DNA of 64,000 nucleotides from Cristatella mucedo (Eukaryota; Bryozoa; Phylactolaemata; Cristatellidae): NCBI GenBank assembly GCA_009760855.2, contig WPIO01000188.1, positions 122,001 to 186,000 of the forward strand, read 5' to 3'. Shown piece by piece: positions 48,961 to 59,323 of this stretch (position 1 is its first letter; each line of letters starts with the position of its first letter). The notes under the pieces were generated by a model. It saw only the letters and a program-made list of their open reading frames with translations, ran no database searches and was not told where the DNA came from. The position numbers and the translations under genes were made by a program.

Positions 48961-49404
48961 GTGAGACCCGGGGTATGGGTCAAGCGATCGTACCAGGTGA
49001 GCAAGACCTGGTGGTTAGCAGAACAACATATCACTGGTACTCCATGGCCAGTTGTGGTGAGCATTAGAGTACGGGGTAGCACTACAACATCAGCAGTAAG
49101 GCGAGAAGCCACATTAATTAGTAAAGCTTCCTTCTTCCACTGCTCAGTGACGTTAAGGTGAGAAAGATAGACAGTTGCTTATTGTCCTCTACCTGACGGT
49201 GGTAGAGGAAGTTTCCAGGGGTGCAAGTTTTTGGTTTGCAAATCACTGCCAAGCCATTTGGGGCCTAGTCAGTTGGACAGAGAAGCATTTTACATTAAGC
49301 ATAGTACATGAGGCATAACATAGCAATTTAAAAAGTTCGATGCAATACCTAATGCCTACTTTAGCTTTCCACAGCCTAGATGCAGTCGATTTGCGACGGA
49401 TGGC
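48961..49404. other. Unassigned stretch right of the array
   Basis: Moderate GC, short frames, no recognised family. Composition differs from the AT-rich flanks up to about 49210. Confidence 0.35.
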
Positions 49405-49690
49405 AGAAGATTGCTGTATTGACTTAGGCCTTGGCCGTTAATTGCAACGGAGTGGCCGAGAGCTGGCAAAATCAATGGAATTTCCTGGGTGCCCGAGAAG
49501 ATCGCTGTATTGACTTGGGCTTTTAATAATAATAATAATGCACTTGATAAAGCACACTCTGCGAACTTAGTCTCTTTGTGGGCGCTTTACATTTGCTGCA
49601 AAGGGAAATTTGCCATTCATAGCGATGCAGTGACCGAGATCTGGCATTATTAATAAAATTTCCTGGGTGCCCCAAAAATAGAGTATACAC
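49405..49690. repeat. Diverged tandem repeats flanking an L2-A tail
   Basis: 'agattgctgtattgacttag' (about 49409) recurs as 'agatcgctgtattgacttgg' (about 49499). 'gtggccgagagctggcaaaa' (about 49454) recurs as 'agtgaccgagatctggcatt' (about 49630), each time followed by 'atttcctgggtgccc'. The units are about 90 bp and one is now split by the L2-A tail at 49507-49620. Confidence 0.65.
49507..49620 (-). mobile_element. L2-A LINE tail, very short copy
   Basis: (AAT)n, 'gcacttgataaagcacactc', 'gtgggcgctttacatttgct' and 'gcaaagggaaat'. Only about 110 bp of the element's 3' end, inserted within a local tandem repeat. Confidence 0.85.
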
Positions 49691-49744
49691 GAACGAGAAA
49701 TCTCAATGAGAGCTTCATCCACCAGGGTTCATTCCTTTTTTAAA

Positions 49745-50040
49745 TCATTAAAGTCATTTACAGTCATTTAAAAAGAAACTAAAGCTCACTCATTGATTGC
49801 AGCATTTAGTAGCTTCCTTGAATTCATAGTTGTATGCTAATGCATGGTGACATTGGGCATGCTGCCACTGACCATATAGTCTACTGACTCTGCGTCTGTC
49901 ACCCCCTGACCATGTTTATTTTGTTGTTTATATAGTACGATGCCACTAACCATTCGATCGTGCTTACTTTGCAGTCCTTTTAAATTGCATAGAAAGAGAT
50001 CGTGATAGACGAGGGCGATATGTAAAGTTTACTATTATTA
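49745..50040 (+). mobile_element. L2-A LINE 3' UTR, decayed
   Basis: 'catttaaaaagaaactaaag', 'gcagcatttagtagcttcct', 'gggcatgctgccactgacc', then 'agaaagagatcgtgatagac' and an (ATT)-like tail. It has diverged more than the copies at 45.2 and 49.5 kb. Confidence 0.75.
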
Positions 50041-50099
50041 TTCATATTTTTTCAATAAAGGATTAATACTTGCTGATTAAGCTTGTAATATCTCAGGAT

Positions 50100-50690
50100 G
50101 TAGACCACTCATATTGGCCCAAAAACTGTATATTATCATATAAATCTGTTCTGGGTAACAATGGTGGGCTTTTGCATTTCAAATGAAAGTTTAGGCTTGG
50201 CTTTTGTAAGCTTAGGACTATACTTGGAGGTAACCTTTGAAATATTCTAGATTGTCATCAGACTCAGACTTCAAAAAGCTGTGTAAAAGCCTCTACTTGG
50301 CAGGGCCCTTTTTGGAATGGTTAGGGAAACTGAATGAAATATCGGTAACTGTGTGTACTGACTCAATTTACGGACCTCTGCTCGCCTAGGATACTCCTAT
50401 ATTTTAAGTTCACAGAGTCAGCGAGGACATTGATGCAGTCGGACAAGTCTAAATATAGATTCCGAAGACCAGCATCAAACATATATTTCTAACTTTTATC
50501 AATGTCAATGCTCTGAAATTGCTACATAGTACAAAATCAACGTTAGCTTGGACTAAAAAGTTATCTTGAACATTAAATGATCCTGAGCAATGGTAGGAAT
50601 ATGTCAGAGGGTAAACATGTAAAAATTTCAGAGGGTAAACAACAAGATCGGCGTGAAATTGTCCTCAGTGGTAAGGTTGGGTGACTATTG
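50100..50690 (-). mobile_element. L2-B LINE internal fragment
   Basis: Matches the linker between endonuclease and reverse transcriptase in the copy at 20865-21400: 'cttggcttttgtaagcttag', 'gaaatattctagattgtcat', 'cagactcagacttcaaaaag' and 'tgtcaatgctctgaaattg'. It lacks the 3' end, unlike the other L2-B pieces. The coding strand is minus, like all others. Confidence 0.7.
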
Positions 50691-50960
50691 AACCCAACGA
50701 CTACTGACCCTACGCCAATTGGCCTTCATCAACTGGCCTATATGACAATTAATCCAAATACCTCGCGCCGACAGAGGTGTGGCAGAGGTCGGGGGCTCGA
50801 GCCCCGAGGTATGTGAAGCACCTGAAGGGAGATTAAGTTCTCTTGGGGCGATATACTGATGAATTTTATTGGTTCATATACCATCTGGTCTGCGACTATT
50901 GGCCTTACGACAACTGGCCTGTACTAACTGGCCCACAAGACAATTGATCTATATGTCAAT
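50690..50960. repeat. Short repeats of 'acaactggcc' type
   Basis: Variants of a ~12-bp unit (gacaactggccta / gccaattggcctt) occur several times at 50690-50755 and again at 50885-50955, on either side of the SINE candidate. This looks like one degenerate minisatellite split by the insertion. Confidence 0.7.
50757..50880 (+). mobile_element. SINE candidate: tRNA-like head joined to an L2-A-like tail
   Basis: 'gtgtggcagaggtcggggg' and 'ctcgagccccgaggt' resemble the right half of a tRNA promoter (B box near GGGCTCGAGCCCC). Directly after it, 'gaagcacctgaagggagatt' and 'aagttctcttggggcgatat' align with the L2-A terminal hairpin and end ('gcgcctagagagagattaag', 'ttctctgagggcgctttatc'). A SINE that borrows a LINE's 3' end can be copied by that LINE's enzyme. 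The A-box half is not clear, so the head may be truncated. Confidence 0.5.
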
Positions 50961-51619
50961 TTAAGAGAATAATAAACAATTTTTTTAATTTACTCAATTA
51001 ATATAAACCGTAAATAATGAATTTATGACAGTCTGCAAATTTTTGTAGTTATGCAACAGTATTATCAGTAAAACAAAGCTTTCTCTTAAAAGTGCCAACA
51101 AATTATCATTACGTTCTACATCAAATCAATCTTGGTTTTACTGTAGCTTCTAAACTAACTTTACAAAAAATAGGCAATGGCACGAGGAAAAGTTTGAACA
51201 TCTGTACGACCGTAACCTTGAACAGCCTGTCGAATTTTTTCGGCAATCTGGTGGTATCTCTTTTCTTGGACAACAAGAATGCCAGTTTAATAAGCGAATA
51301 CTTTCAAGAATTTAAAGTTTCAAACTGAAATGAAACCTGCCCAGGAGTTGTTGGTTACGGCTGTGTAGGCAGTCAATTGCACCCAAGCATTGGTCAAGCT
51401 AACTTAATTTAATTTGAATAAGTTATGAAAATAATCATCCAGCATATTATTAGGCATTCACTGCATGTTGAGCTGGTGTTTCAGGGGCACACTTTACAGT
51501 TGGTTGAGACAGTTACAATAGGTAAGCTGGCGAATTACTTTATGTGATTTAAAGTAGTAAATAAATATAAGTGGACTTCAAGGATCTAAAAAAAATGTTA
51601 GAAAGATCGAAAGAGTGCA
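50961..51619. other. Stretch with no recognisable gene
   Basis: AT-rich; the plus-strand 78-codon frame at 51092-51328 has no recognisable features. Confidence 0.4.
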
Positions 51620-52119
51620 TCTATTGCCATGTATAACTAAAATCAGTAATATGTCCTTGGCCTCAAGTCATTTCCCAGCACCTTTCAAAAAAGCTGTCTA
51701 AAAAGTTAGGCCACTTCTCAACAAAGCGACACCAAGCCAAGAGAACTTCAGCAACTAATGCCAAGTCTTCCTTCTACCATTCCTATAGAAGACACTAGAA
51801 CAGGTCGAAGCGGACCGGCTGAACTCCAATATCTAAACTTCAAATCTTATTAGTAAGTTTCAGTCTGGCTTTAGAGCTAATCACTCAACAGAATTAGCAT
51901 TGCTTAGGGTGTACAACGACCAACTTAGGAATGCAGACAAAGGTGGAGTGTCTGTGCTTGCTTTGCTCGATCTTTTGCCAGTTTTTTATACTATCAATCA
52001 CAAAGTTTTTCTAGAGGGCCTCTCATCTCGCTTAGGCATCACAGACACTGCACTGCAATTGTTCAAGTCTTATCTCAGTGGGAGACTCTTGACTATTGAC
52101 GTGAATGGACAAAGATCAT

Positions 52120-52660
52120 ATTAATAATAATAATAATAACGCACTTGATAAAGAGCCATCAGAGAACTCAATCTCTCTCTGGGCGGTTTGCATTTACTGA
52201 TATGAAAAATGCAATTGAATGGTGAGTAAAATCATGCTAGACAAACAAACAAAATGAATAACGTGGTTAGGGATGACATGCAGAGGGTCAGCATGCAAAT
52301 GTGGTTAGTGGCAGTATGCACAGTGTCAGCACGCATAAGCAGACGAAGGACGAATCGCAGGGACCCACTAAATGCTGTCCTTAATAGGTGTGTTTTAAAA
52401 TTCTTTTTAAATGTGGTAAGGTAAGGGGATGCTCTGATGCAGGTCGGGAGGGAGTTCCTGGCTTTGGGAGCATATGAGCTTAGTGCACGGTCTCCAAAAG
52501 ATTTGATGTTTGTAAGGGGTATTTGTAGACTGTTGGATTCCGAAAAGTGGGTGGTACGATGCTCGGCCTTATGGGGTAGTATATTTGAGAGATAGGCTGG
52601 AGCCATAGAATGAAGGGACCATAAAGTGAGCGACAGAACCTTTCAGTCAATTTGTTGCTT
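52120..52660 (-). mobile_element. L2-A LINE tail nested with 6-bp target duplication
   Basis: A 541-bp, 5'-truncated, minus-strand L2-A copy. It begins with (AAT)n and 'gcacttgataaagagccatc' and runs to 'gtcaatttgttgctt' in the 'KQRIDF' codons. It lies between two copies of gatcat (52114-52119 and 52661-52666). Removing it and one gatcat restores the reverse transcriptase codons of the host copy (…aagatcatccgaggtacc…). The 124-codon frame 52232-52606 inside it encodes the ORF2 C-terminus. Confidence 0.92.
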
Positions 52661-53235
52661 GATCATCCGAGGTACCTCTGAAATATGCTGTACCTCAGGG
52701 CTCAGTACTAAGTTCGGTTTGTTTCACTGTTTATACTCCCGATCTTGCTGATGTGATTGCCAAGCACTATCTAGGTTTTCACTTCAATGTGGATGGCACT
52801 CTGTTGAACCTTGGCTTTGATTCCTCCCAGCCTTTGAGCACGTCGAATTCAATCGACTCAATTGCTGCATGTATTGATGACATCAGCACATGGACGGCAG
52901 CAAATTCTCCAAAACTTACTAGTTACGAACTGATATCAGTGTGATTCAGAAAATGAATATGCTGACGCTAAAAATTTGCTCTGCCAGCATATCTGTTGTT
53001 GAATAAGCTCGAAATCGTAGTGTAATATTCCAAAGTAACCTCTCCTTAGACGGCCACATCAGCTCCACAATTAAGTCTGCCTACTTTCAGCTGCATAACA
53101 CTGCTAAAATTCTCGTTTTTTTTTAGATAATGATACAACAGCTAAGTTGGTCCATGCATTTGTGTCATCCTGTCTTGCCTTCTGTAACTCACTGCTTGCC
53201 GGCCTACCTGCAAGTGCAATCAGACGATTGTGGCT

Positions 53236-53335
53236 CATCACTTTGCAGCAAATGTAAAGCGCCTAGAGAGAGATTAAGTTCTCTGAGGGCGCTTTATCAA
53301 GCGAATAATAATAATTATTATTATTATTATTATTA
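53236..53335 (+). mobile_element. 100-bp L2-A tail nested with 5-bp target duplication
   Basis: The shortest L2-A copy: 'ctttgcagcaaatgtaaagc', the hairpin 'gcgcctagagagagattaag' with 'ttctctgagggcgctttatc', and an (AAT/ATT)n tail. It is flanked by tggct at 53231-53235 and 53336-53340. It shows that 100 bp of the 3' end is enough to be found as an insertion. Confidence 0.88.
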
Positions 53336-54269
53336 TGGCTGATGAAAAACTCAGCGGCAAGGCTTGTCTGTCGTGAACGTCGCAGTTGCCACATTACTCC
53401 ACTTCTCGCCGACCTGCACTGGCTACCAGTCAGGCAATAGATCGATTTCCATGTTTTGTCACTCACTTTTAGGTTGCTTCATTCTTTGGTCCCAGCCTAT
53501 CTCCCAGTTCTACCACCCCACCAGGCCGAGCATCGTACCGCCGGCGTTTTGGAATCCAAAAGTTTACCAATACCTAGTGAAAACCTCAAATTCTTTGGAG
53601 ACCGTGCATTTATTTTGCATGCTTCCAAACCTGGAACTCACTCCAACTTGCATCAGAACATCCCCTGACCTGACCACATTTAAAGAGAATTTGAAAATAG
53701 TTCTATTAGGGACAAAGCTTAGTGGGTCCCTGTGATTCGTCCTTCATGTGCTTATCGGTGCTGACACAGAGCATGCTGCCACTAACCACACTCGCATGGT
53801 GTCCCTGTGCATGTCACCTCTAACATTGTTATTCATAAGGTTTATCAAGTATTTTACCAGTCACCATTCGATCGTGTTCCCTTTGCAATAAATATAAAGC
53901 ACCTGGAAAGAGATGGAGTTTTCTATCTTTCCTTAACAAGTGCATTATTATTATTATATATTTTATTATCATTACTTCTCTCCAAATATATTCAAACCCC
54001 CAGGAGGGGTTTGTAATGCTTGAGCAGAGGTGGCAGCAGCAACTACACTCACACTACTTAAAATTAATCTTAAGAACAATATATCGACTGTAACAGGCAC
54101 GCAAGATCATACCTAATTATGATGTCACAATAGCTGAAAAAGAAGCACGCTCCGTGGCTTAAGCCCCAAAGCACCGGTAAATAACAGAGCAAGTTTGGTA
54201 GATGTCAAGCACATGCAGTTGTTGCGTAATATGCGTTGCTTTTTATTTCTAGACTTTACGGCTTAACAT

Positions 54270-54660
54270 TATAACTCGTGTAAACCTCAAATTCTTTGGA
54301 GACTGTGCATTTCCTTCGTATGCACCCAAAACCTGGAACTCACTCTCGACTTGCTTCACGACATCCCCTGACTTGACCACATTTATAAATATCTTAAAAA
54401 CATGTCTATTTTTGACAGCATTTGGTGGGTTCCTGTGAATTTTCCTTTATATGCTTATGCTTGCTCACACAGTGCATTCTGCCACTGACCACACTTGCAT
54501 TCTGACCCTGTGCATGGCACCTCTAACCATGTTATTCATGATGTTCATTAAGTGTGTTACCGCTCACCATTCAATCGCGTTTCCTTTTCAGTAAATTTAA
54601 AGCACCAAGAAGAGATTGAAGGGTTGCTTTATTAAGTGCATTTTTAGTATTATTAATAAC
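54270..54660 (+). mobile_element. L2-A LINE 3' end
   Basis: From 'cctcaaattctttggagact' in the C-terminal codons through 'cagcatttggtgggttcctg' to 'gttgctttattaagtgcatt' and a short (ATT)-like tail. The terminal hairpin is partly deleted. Moderately diverged. Confidence 0.8.
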
Positions 54661-56977
54661 GTGAAACTGGCAAATTTTCAAAGTTCCTAAGTTTATAGAT
54701 CTCCGAACTCAGCTCTAGCAAAAACATTGATTTGCTGATACGAGGCATTGCATCTTTAATTTCATTTAGGGTTGAAATTTGGAAATCTATAGGATCCGTG
54801 ATAATACGAGAAAACTGCATCCATGATTTTACCAAATGACTTCAGCAATAATATGTTTTTCTAAAGCAATAGATTAAGTGCTAACGAGTCTTCCGGAAAC
54901 TAATCCCACAGTTTTTTACAGGCTCGAGGGGTGTTACTTTTCAACTCATTACCATAGAATGCTTGAGTACTACACATGTCACATTCCACCGACAGGATAC
55001 TTTGTCTTGATAGAGGAAGCTCTAACAAGTGCTTCAGTGTTCGGACTGCAAATCCTTAGTCACGAATCCTTACTAACCAAAAGTGACAATCTGAAACTAT
55101 TTAGAAAACTATTTTTCTTTCAAAATAGCCGATATAATACTGGAGCACGAGATTTAGAAATCCATGTATGAAATGTTTTTCAGCCTCATTAAATAATAGC
55201 GATTATTGTATATCTATACCGAACTCTGTTCCAATAAATAACTAGTCTTTTTTGACATAATCAAGTGTTTTCAGCATTCAAACTCAAATTTAACTACTCA
55301 ATTATACCTTTACCATTCAGCGAGTCTAATCAAACACCAACAGGTCCAGGAGTAAATGATCCAACAAAATGTTCTGTTCGTAAACTTGAAAAGTCAAAAA
55401 GCTGCTTATTTTTCCGAAAGATTAAATTTAATTTCCTGTTATCCACGATCAACTGTGCCACATATATGTTTGAGTCATTAGAAATTATTTCTTGTGATTA
55501 AAAACACGTGTATAGGATTGCTATTGTCAATCATAAGGTGGCACGATGTTTCAATCAGTAATTTCCAAAATATTGAGAATAATTGCATCCTAGGAGGAAT
55601 TTTGTATTACCAATAAACTTGGATTTTTTCGTGCAGGATCTATTCAAGCACCCGTTTCTATCATGAAATTTTGGAGACAACTTTCTCCTTTTATTTAAAA
55701 ATCATGATACGAGCTGAAAAATTCATTTACTTCATTAAAGAGTAAACAGGTCTGCCATGACTTGCCTCAATAAACCGTTTATATTTGATAGTGCACCATA
55801 ATTTACTGAAAAAGACTCATTATACATGAGTGGAGTTGTAAATTACCATTAAGTAATTAGGCCACATGTATTGCAGATAAAGTAACGGCCAGCTACTAAA
55901 AATACCAGTAATAAGCATCCTGCATTAAATTGTAAAAAGTGACATTTGCTAACCTAGTTAAAATTAAAATGATGACTTGCCTAGGCAGGATGGCTAGCCA
56001 AGGCAACGGTAAATTAGACCGTAATATGTAAATATGTTGAATAAAATTCCAAAAGTAAAGGCGATTTAGGTAGTTACTACGTGTCCGACGAGATTTCTCG
56101 AATTTGAAAGAAGGGAAAACTGATGACCTGATCTTCCGCTAGGTCTTAAATTAGTGTACTGGCTATAGAGCTATTCAGATTCTGACCAGCTTACACTGTG
56201 ATAGCATATTTGTGTAGTAAAGAGGTCGAATGGGTTGGCTGGTATTAGCTAAATAAGGTGACACGCAAGCTTGATGGACGACCTTAAAGCTAGTGTTTTG
56301 TGTCTATCTGTCTCTATAGCCGCCCCACATTACAAAAGTGGTAACACCGTCTTTGAAGTAACTAGTTTTAATTAACGTTTAAGTATACCACAATTTCTCG
56401 GTTTTGTTATAAATGCCTCCCAACCCAGACTCTAGTTACAAGAAGTTAACATCATCTATAACTAAGTTATCAATGGTAATGGTGAAGTCAGATATTTGGC
56501 TAATTTAATTATCTAATTAATGACAAAACCGCAAGAATATCAAACGAAATTAAAATATTGCCTTGTTGCATTATCACTATATTTTCAAAATAAATTTCAA
56601 ATATGAAATTGGGGCAGCGACGAACTGACGCTTTCCAGACGTTCCCTCTAGTGTAGATTCTTTCAGAGTGTTTGAGTTAAGCAGAGCCAGGAGTTAGCTT
56701 GATCATCGTAAACGTTCTAAAACCAACAAAAGCAAGTACGCTCATCCGCATCAATATTTCTTGCAGTATAATGCTTCTGCTCGTCTAGAAAAAATACATG
56801 TTGACTCTTTAAGGCTTTAAGTCTTGAAAAAATTTATAATCAGTATCGGCAGTAGAAAAAGCGGAAATTTTTCGAATACCTTGGAGCATTCAGCAATCAC
56901 GACCTAAATGCCCTCGTAACCAGAATGTTATAGGCAACTTCTTTATATCAAGATTCCACTAATAAAAACCAATTCAG

Positions 56978-57017
<40 letters not shown>

Positions 57018-57734
57018 AATAAATATATCATAATATCTATATTTTCCGCTACACTCTTTTATTCCTTTCTAGTCTGATCACTTATTGCGAAATACATTCG
57101 AAATTATCCTCCAGCTAACTTGAAATTGTTCCCAGTCATTCCTTTTCGATAGAAATCATGTTTGAGCATCGGATCAAGCTTGAGGTGGATGAAAATCATG
57201 TTTTTACTGATTTCTTCGTTTCGCTCGATAATTGATTGGCTAAATAGGTACATTTTGTATTGAAGGTTTTGCTAAGTAGTTGATTAATCATTGATCTGCT
57301 GAAATGATTATTGAGCTGCTGGCATGGAGACGTAGTATGAAGATTGAAAATCCCCATAATTATAATTATTTTCTGAGAAACTGCACCAACTGTGCTTTAG
57401 GGTTTTCAATAAAAATGCATACTAATTAACATATACAAGTATATTTGTTATTAGCAGCACACGCAGTGGCCTTTCAGTCGAATTTTGAGTCTATAGCGCA
57501 CTTGAGATTATAATTTCCAAACCACAGACTGCTCATCAGCAATCTACCTTTTAATGGCTATTCAGAAATAATCTCCTAATTTCCGATCGACTGCCTTAAA
57601 TTAATACCGATTACATTGCCAAGCCGCGATGCAGCAAGTACATTAAAACTCATAAGCCAAGTATCGTTAGATTCTCTAACCACTTGTGCACAAATTTTGG
57701 ATTGTTTTATAAATAAAGTCTGAAGATAAGCTGG
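54661..57734. other. Stretch with no recognisable gene
   Basis: About 3 kb of AT-rich sequence. Plus-strand frames at 54878-55171 (97 codons) and 55265-55501 (78 codons) have no recognisable domain or splice context. A (TA)n tract lies at 56982-57010. Confidence 0.4.
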
Positions 57735-57771
57735 TTAGCATCCTCTCGTGTACATTTATTCGCAGAAATAT
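57735..57771 (-). other. Probable 3' UTR exon and poly-A signal of the defensin-like gene
   Basis: A plausible acceptor ('gttctgaacacctttcag', ending at 57772) is followed by a short exon with AATAAA at 57755-57760. A very strong donor, AAG|GTATGTAAGT, lies just after the stop codon of the cysteine-rich exon (from 57887). Together they suggest a 116-bp intron in the 3' UTR. Confidence 0.5.
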
Positions 57772-57891
57772 CTGAAAGGTGTTCAGAACTATTTGCACAT
57801 GAAAATTAAAAGATCAGTTATTGCATTGCTCGAATCTAATATATTTGCATCTTAAAGAGAGAGCAAGTTACCTCAGGACTTACATACCTTA

Positions 57892-58052
57892 TCAACCCTT
57901 GGTGTAGTACTTCTTCATGCAGCACCAATAGATTCCAGGACAATCGTGGTTCTTCCCATACCATTCCACAGTCCAGCCAAAGGGAGATTCACACTTTTCA
58001 AAATACCTATGCTTGCAGGTGCCACCTATGCGTTCACAACCAGTTTGACCGC
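57892..58052 (-). CDS. Defensin-like peptide gene, exon 2 (mature six-cysteine peptide)
   Basis: Exon 2 of the gene that begins at 58255-58429. The acceptor is a pyrimidine-rich tract ending 'tttttcttttag' (AG at 58053-58054) and the intron is phase 1. It encodes the mature secreted peptide, about 52 residues and rich in Gly, Lys and aromatics. Its six cysteines are spaced C-x6-C-x7-C-x16-C-x5-CC. The C-x6-C start and the final CC are the hallmarks of beta-defensins and of the C-terminal domain of big defensins, though the middle spacings are longer than in those families. A conserved-looking GGTC precedes the second half-cystine. The likely role is an antimicrobial or other secreted defence peptide; a venom-type peptide with the same fold cannot be excluded. 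It stops with TGA at 57892-57894. Confidence 0.8.
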
Positions 58053-58254
58053 CTAAAAGAAAAAGTGGATCGTTAAACACTTCCATTATTTGATAAATAA
58101 ATATAAATACTAGTCAATTGACGTAAACAAAGCATTATTTTTTTAATCACAGTAGGCAATCCATTTATCTTTATAAAGACGTATTCGGATACCGTTATTT
58201 CAAGACATGATAAATCATGAATTTTAACTCAAAGAGAGTAACATGTAAACTCAC
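58053..58254 (-). other. Intron 1 of the defensin-like gene (202 bp, phase 1)
   Basis: Donor GTGAGT at 58249-58254 and acceptor TTTTAG ending at 58053. Splicing here joins the first base of a codon to the next two, which makes the arginine of a Lys-Arg cleavage site. The reading frame stays open on both sides. Confidence 0.8.
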
Positions 58255-58429
58255 GCTTTTGAGCTCCTTGGTGAGTTTCTTCGTTGGTATTTCTTGAGTC
58301 TGTATTGCCAAAGCTCATGTCATTGCCATTTTCGAAGTCTTGTTCACTGGTCTCTAGATATGTTTGTGCAGCTAATGTAACCATAAAAGCTAACCCTAGC
58401 AATGCACACGTTGCTAGAGCTCTAGTCAT
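58255..58429 (-). CDS. Defensin-like peptide gene, exon 1 (signal peptide and acidic propeptide)
   Basis: Starts at the ATG 58427-58429. Residues 1-21 (MTRALATCALLGLAFMVTLA plus Ala) are a clear signal peptide. An acidic, Asn/Asp/Glu-rich propeptide of about 37 residues follows, beginning QTYLETSEQDFENGNDMSF. It ends at a Lys whose partner Arg is completed by exon 2, forming a dibasic Lys-Arg site for a furin/PC-type protease right before the mature peptide. This prepro layout, an acidic propeptide in front of a basic Cys-rich peptide, is common for animal antimicrobial peptides. The gene has its own TATA promoter. The frame continues past the splice donor into intron for nine codons, which is not expected to be used. 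Confidence 0.82.
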
Positions 58430-58452
58430 TCTAGAGATAATCGAGGGAACAA

Positions 58453-58484
58453 CGACTGCAATCTAAGCTCCGACATCATTTATA
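58453..58484 (-). promoter_or_regulatory. TATA box and start region of the defensin-like gene
   Basis: On the minus strand TATAAAT (58478-58484) lies 49 bp before the ATG. About 27 bp downstream is TGCAGTC (A at 58457), an initiator-like sequence. This gives a short 5' UTR of about 28 bases. Confidence 0.6.
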
Positions 58485-58499
58485 TGAAGGAGTGGTTGT

Positions 58500-59097
58500 G
58501 TAACACGAGCGCAATCCAATGAAAACCTTCGGTCATGTATTACCAGTGCTAGCTAATTCTTTGGAACTAGGGGTATGTCCACTTGATGGTGACGACACCC
58601 TTAAGCATTCACATTGCTACTGACTTAAAAAACATAATCAGAAGTATCTAGGTGTGCTGAACACGATTTTAATTGTAATTTGTGTTATATTTTGCTTTGA
58701 AAATATTTAATTTACTTTGTTTCACGATGTAAATGTATCTATTAGATCTGAAAAACATCCTAAAGAGGCCCAGGCTGGCGTAATTTTGCATCGTATTTCA
58801 ATATACCGACCAGCACAAATCATCCATGGTAGATTGCATTCTTTTAGGATACAAGTTAATTATTCAGCCTGACGGCAGCCTCAGTAACCTGATTTCATCA
58901 AATTCAGTTATGGTTGCTGAACATTCAAAATATTTCAGACTTTGTGAGAGACGTTTTAAGCTACTGTTACATGAAACTCCTGGTAATTTACCCAAGAAAG
59001 TACAATACCGAACATTACTTCCTCGAAAGAGTGCTAATACGTTGGAGAATGATTACATATTCGTGGGAAGTTAACATTTTCATCCATAAGTAAAGTC
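58500..59097. other. Upstream region of the defensin-like gene
   Basis: No recognisable coding gene; an 82-codon plus-strand frame (58826-59074) lacks supporting features. I could not identify kappa-B or GATA-type immune elements with confidence. Confidence 0.35.
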
Positions 59098-59321
59098 TCA
59101 CTTCTCAAGTGAAAAAGGCACATCATCTTTACGTCGGATGCAAGGATGGTGACCACGATCAGCCTTTGGTACCCAGCAGCCTATATGATCTGATAAGTGT
59201 ACATCACAGCTTTTACCATTGATGAATAGCCAAAGATCAACAATGCCATCTCCGTTCTGCATCATGCGGAGGGAGCCAACGAACCAAATAAATGTTTGAT
59301 ACCCCTGCGTGATTAATCTTC
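59098..59321 (-). CDS. Terminal exon of an unrecognised gene
   Basis: A strong acceptor, 'tttgcttcgtttttccacag' (AG at 59322-59323), opens a phase-1 exon of 73 codons that ends at 59098. It encodes, near the start, GRLITQGYQTFIWFVGSLRM, then NGDGIVDLWLFINGKSCDVH, and near the end IGCWVPKADRGHHPCIRR. There are three cysteines, and a Trp/Phe-rich first half suggests a folded extracellular domain. I do not recognise the family. The intron phase and strand match the neighbouring defensin-like gene about 0.7 kb downstream. The upstream exon(s), expected above 59322, were not found. Confidence 0.5.
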
Positions 59322-59323
59322 CT

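Larger units (their letters stand above)
51620..53965 (+). mobile_element. L2-A LINE, long plus copy carrying two nested L2-A insertions
   Basis: Reverse transcriptase codons at 51620-52119 (frame 51900-52124 has LRVYNDQLRNAD and LALLDLLPVFYTINHKVFL, with the usual AAFDTIDH decayed). Coding continues at 52667-53230 with the catalytic box eroded to 'NVDGTLLNLGF', then at 53341-53730 with the C-terminal domain. The 3' UTR and tail end near 53965. Two separate L2-A tails interrupt it, each with a short target duplication. Confidence 0.85.

Noticed and set aside
47676-49161. Several overlapping open frames of 68-123 codons
   Set aside because: They lie in the ~170-bp degenerate tandem array, overlap on both strands, and have no recognisable domain.
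54878-55501. Two plus-strand open frames of 97 and 78 codons
   Set aside because: No recognisable domain, signal peptide or splice sites.
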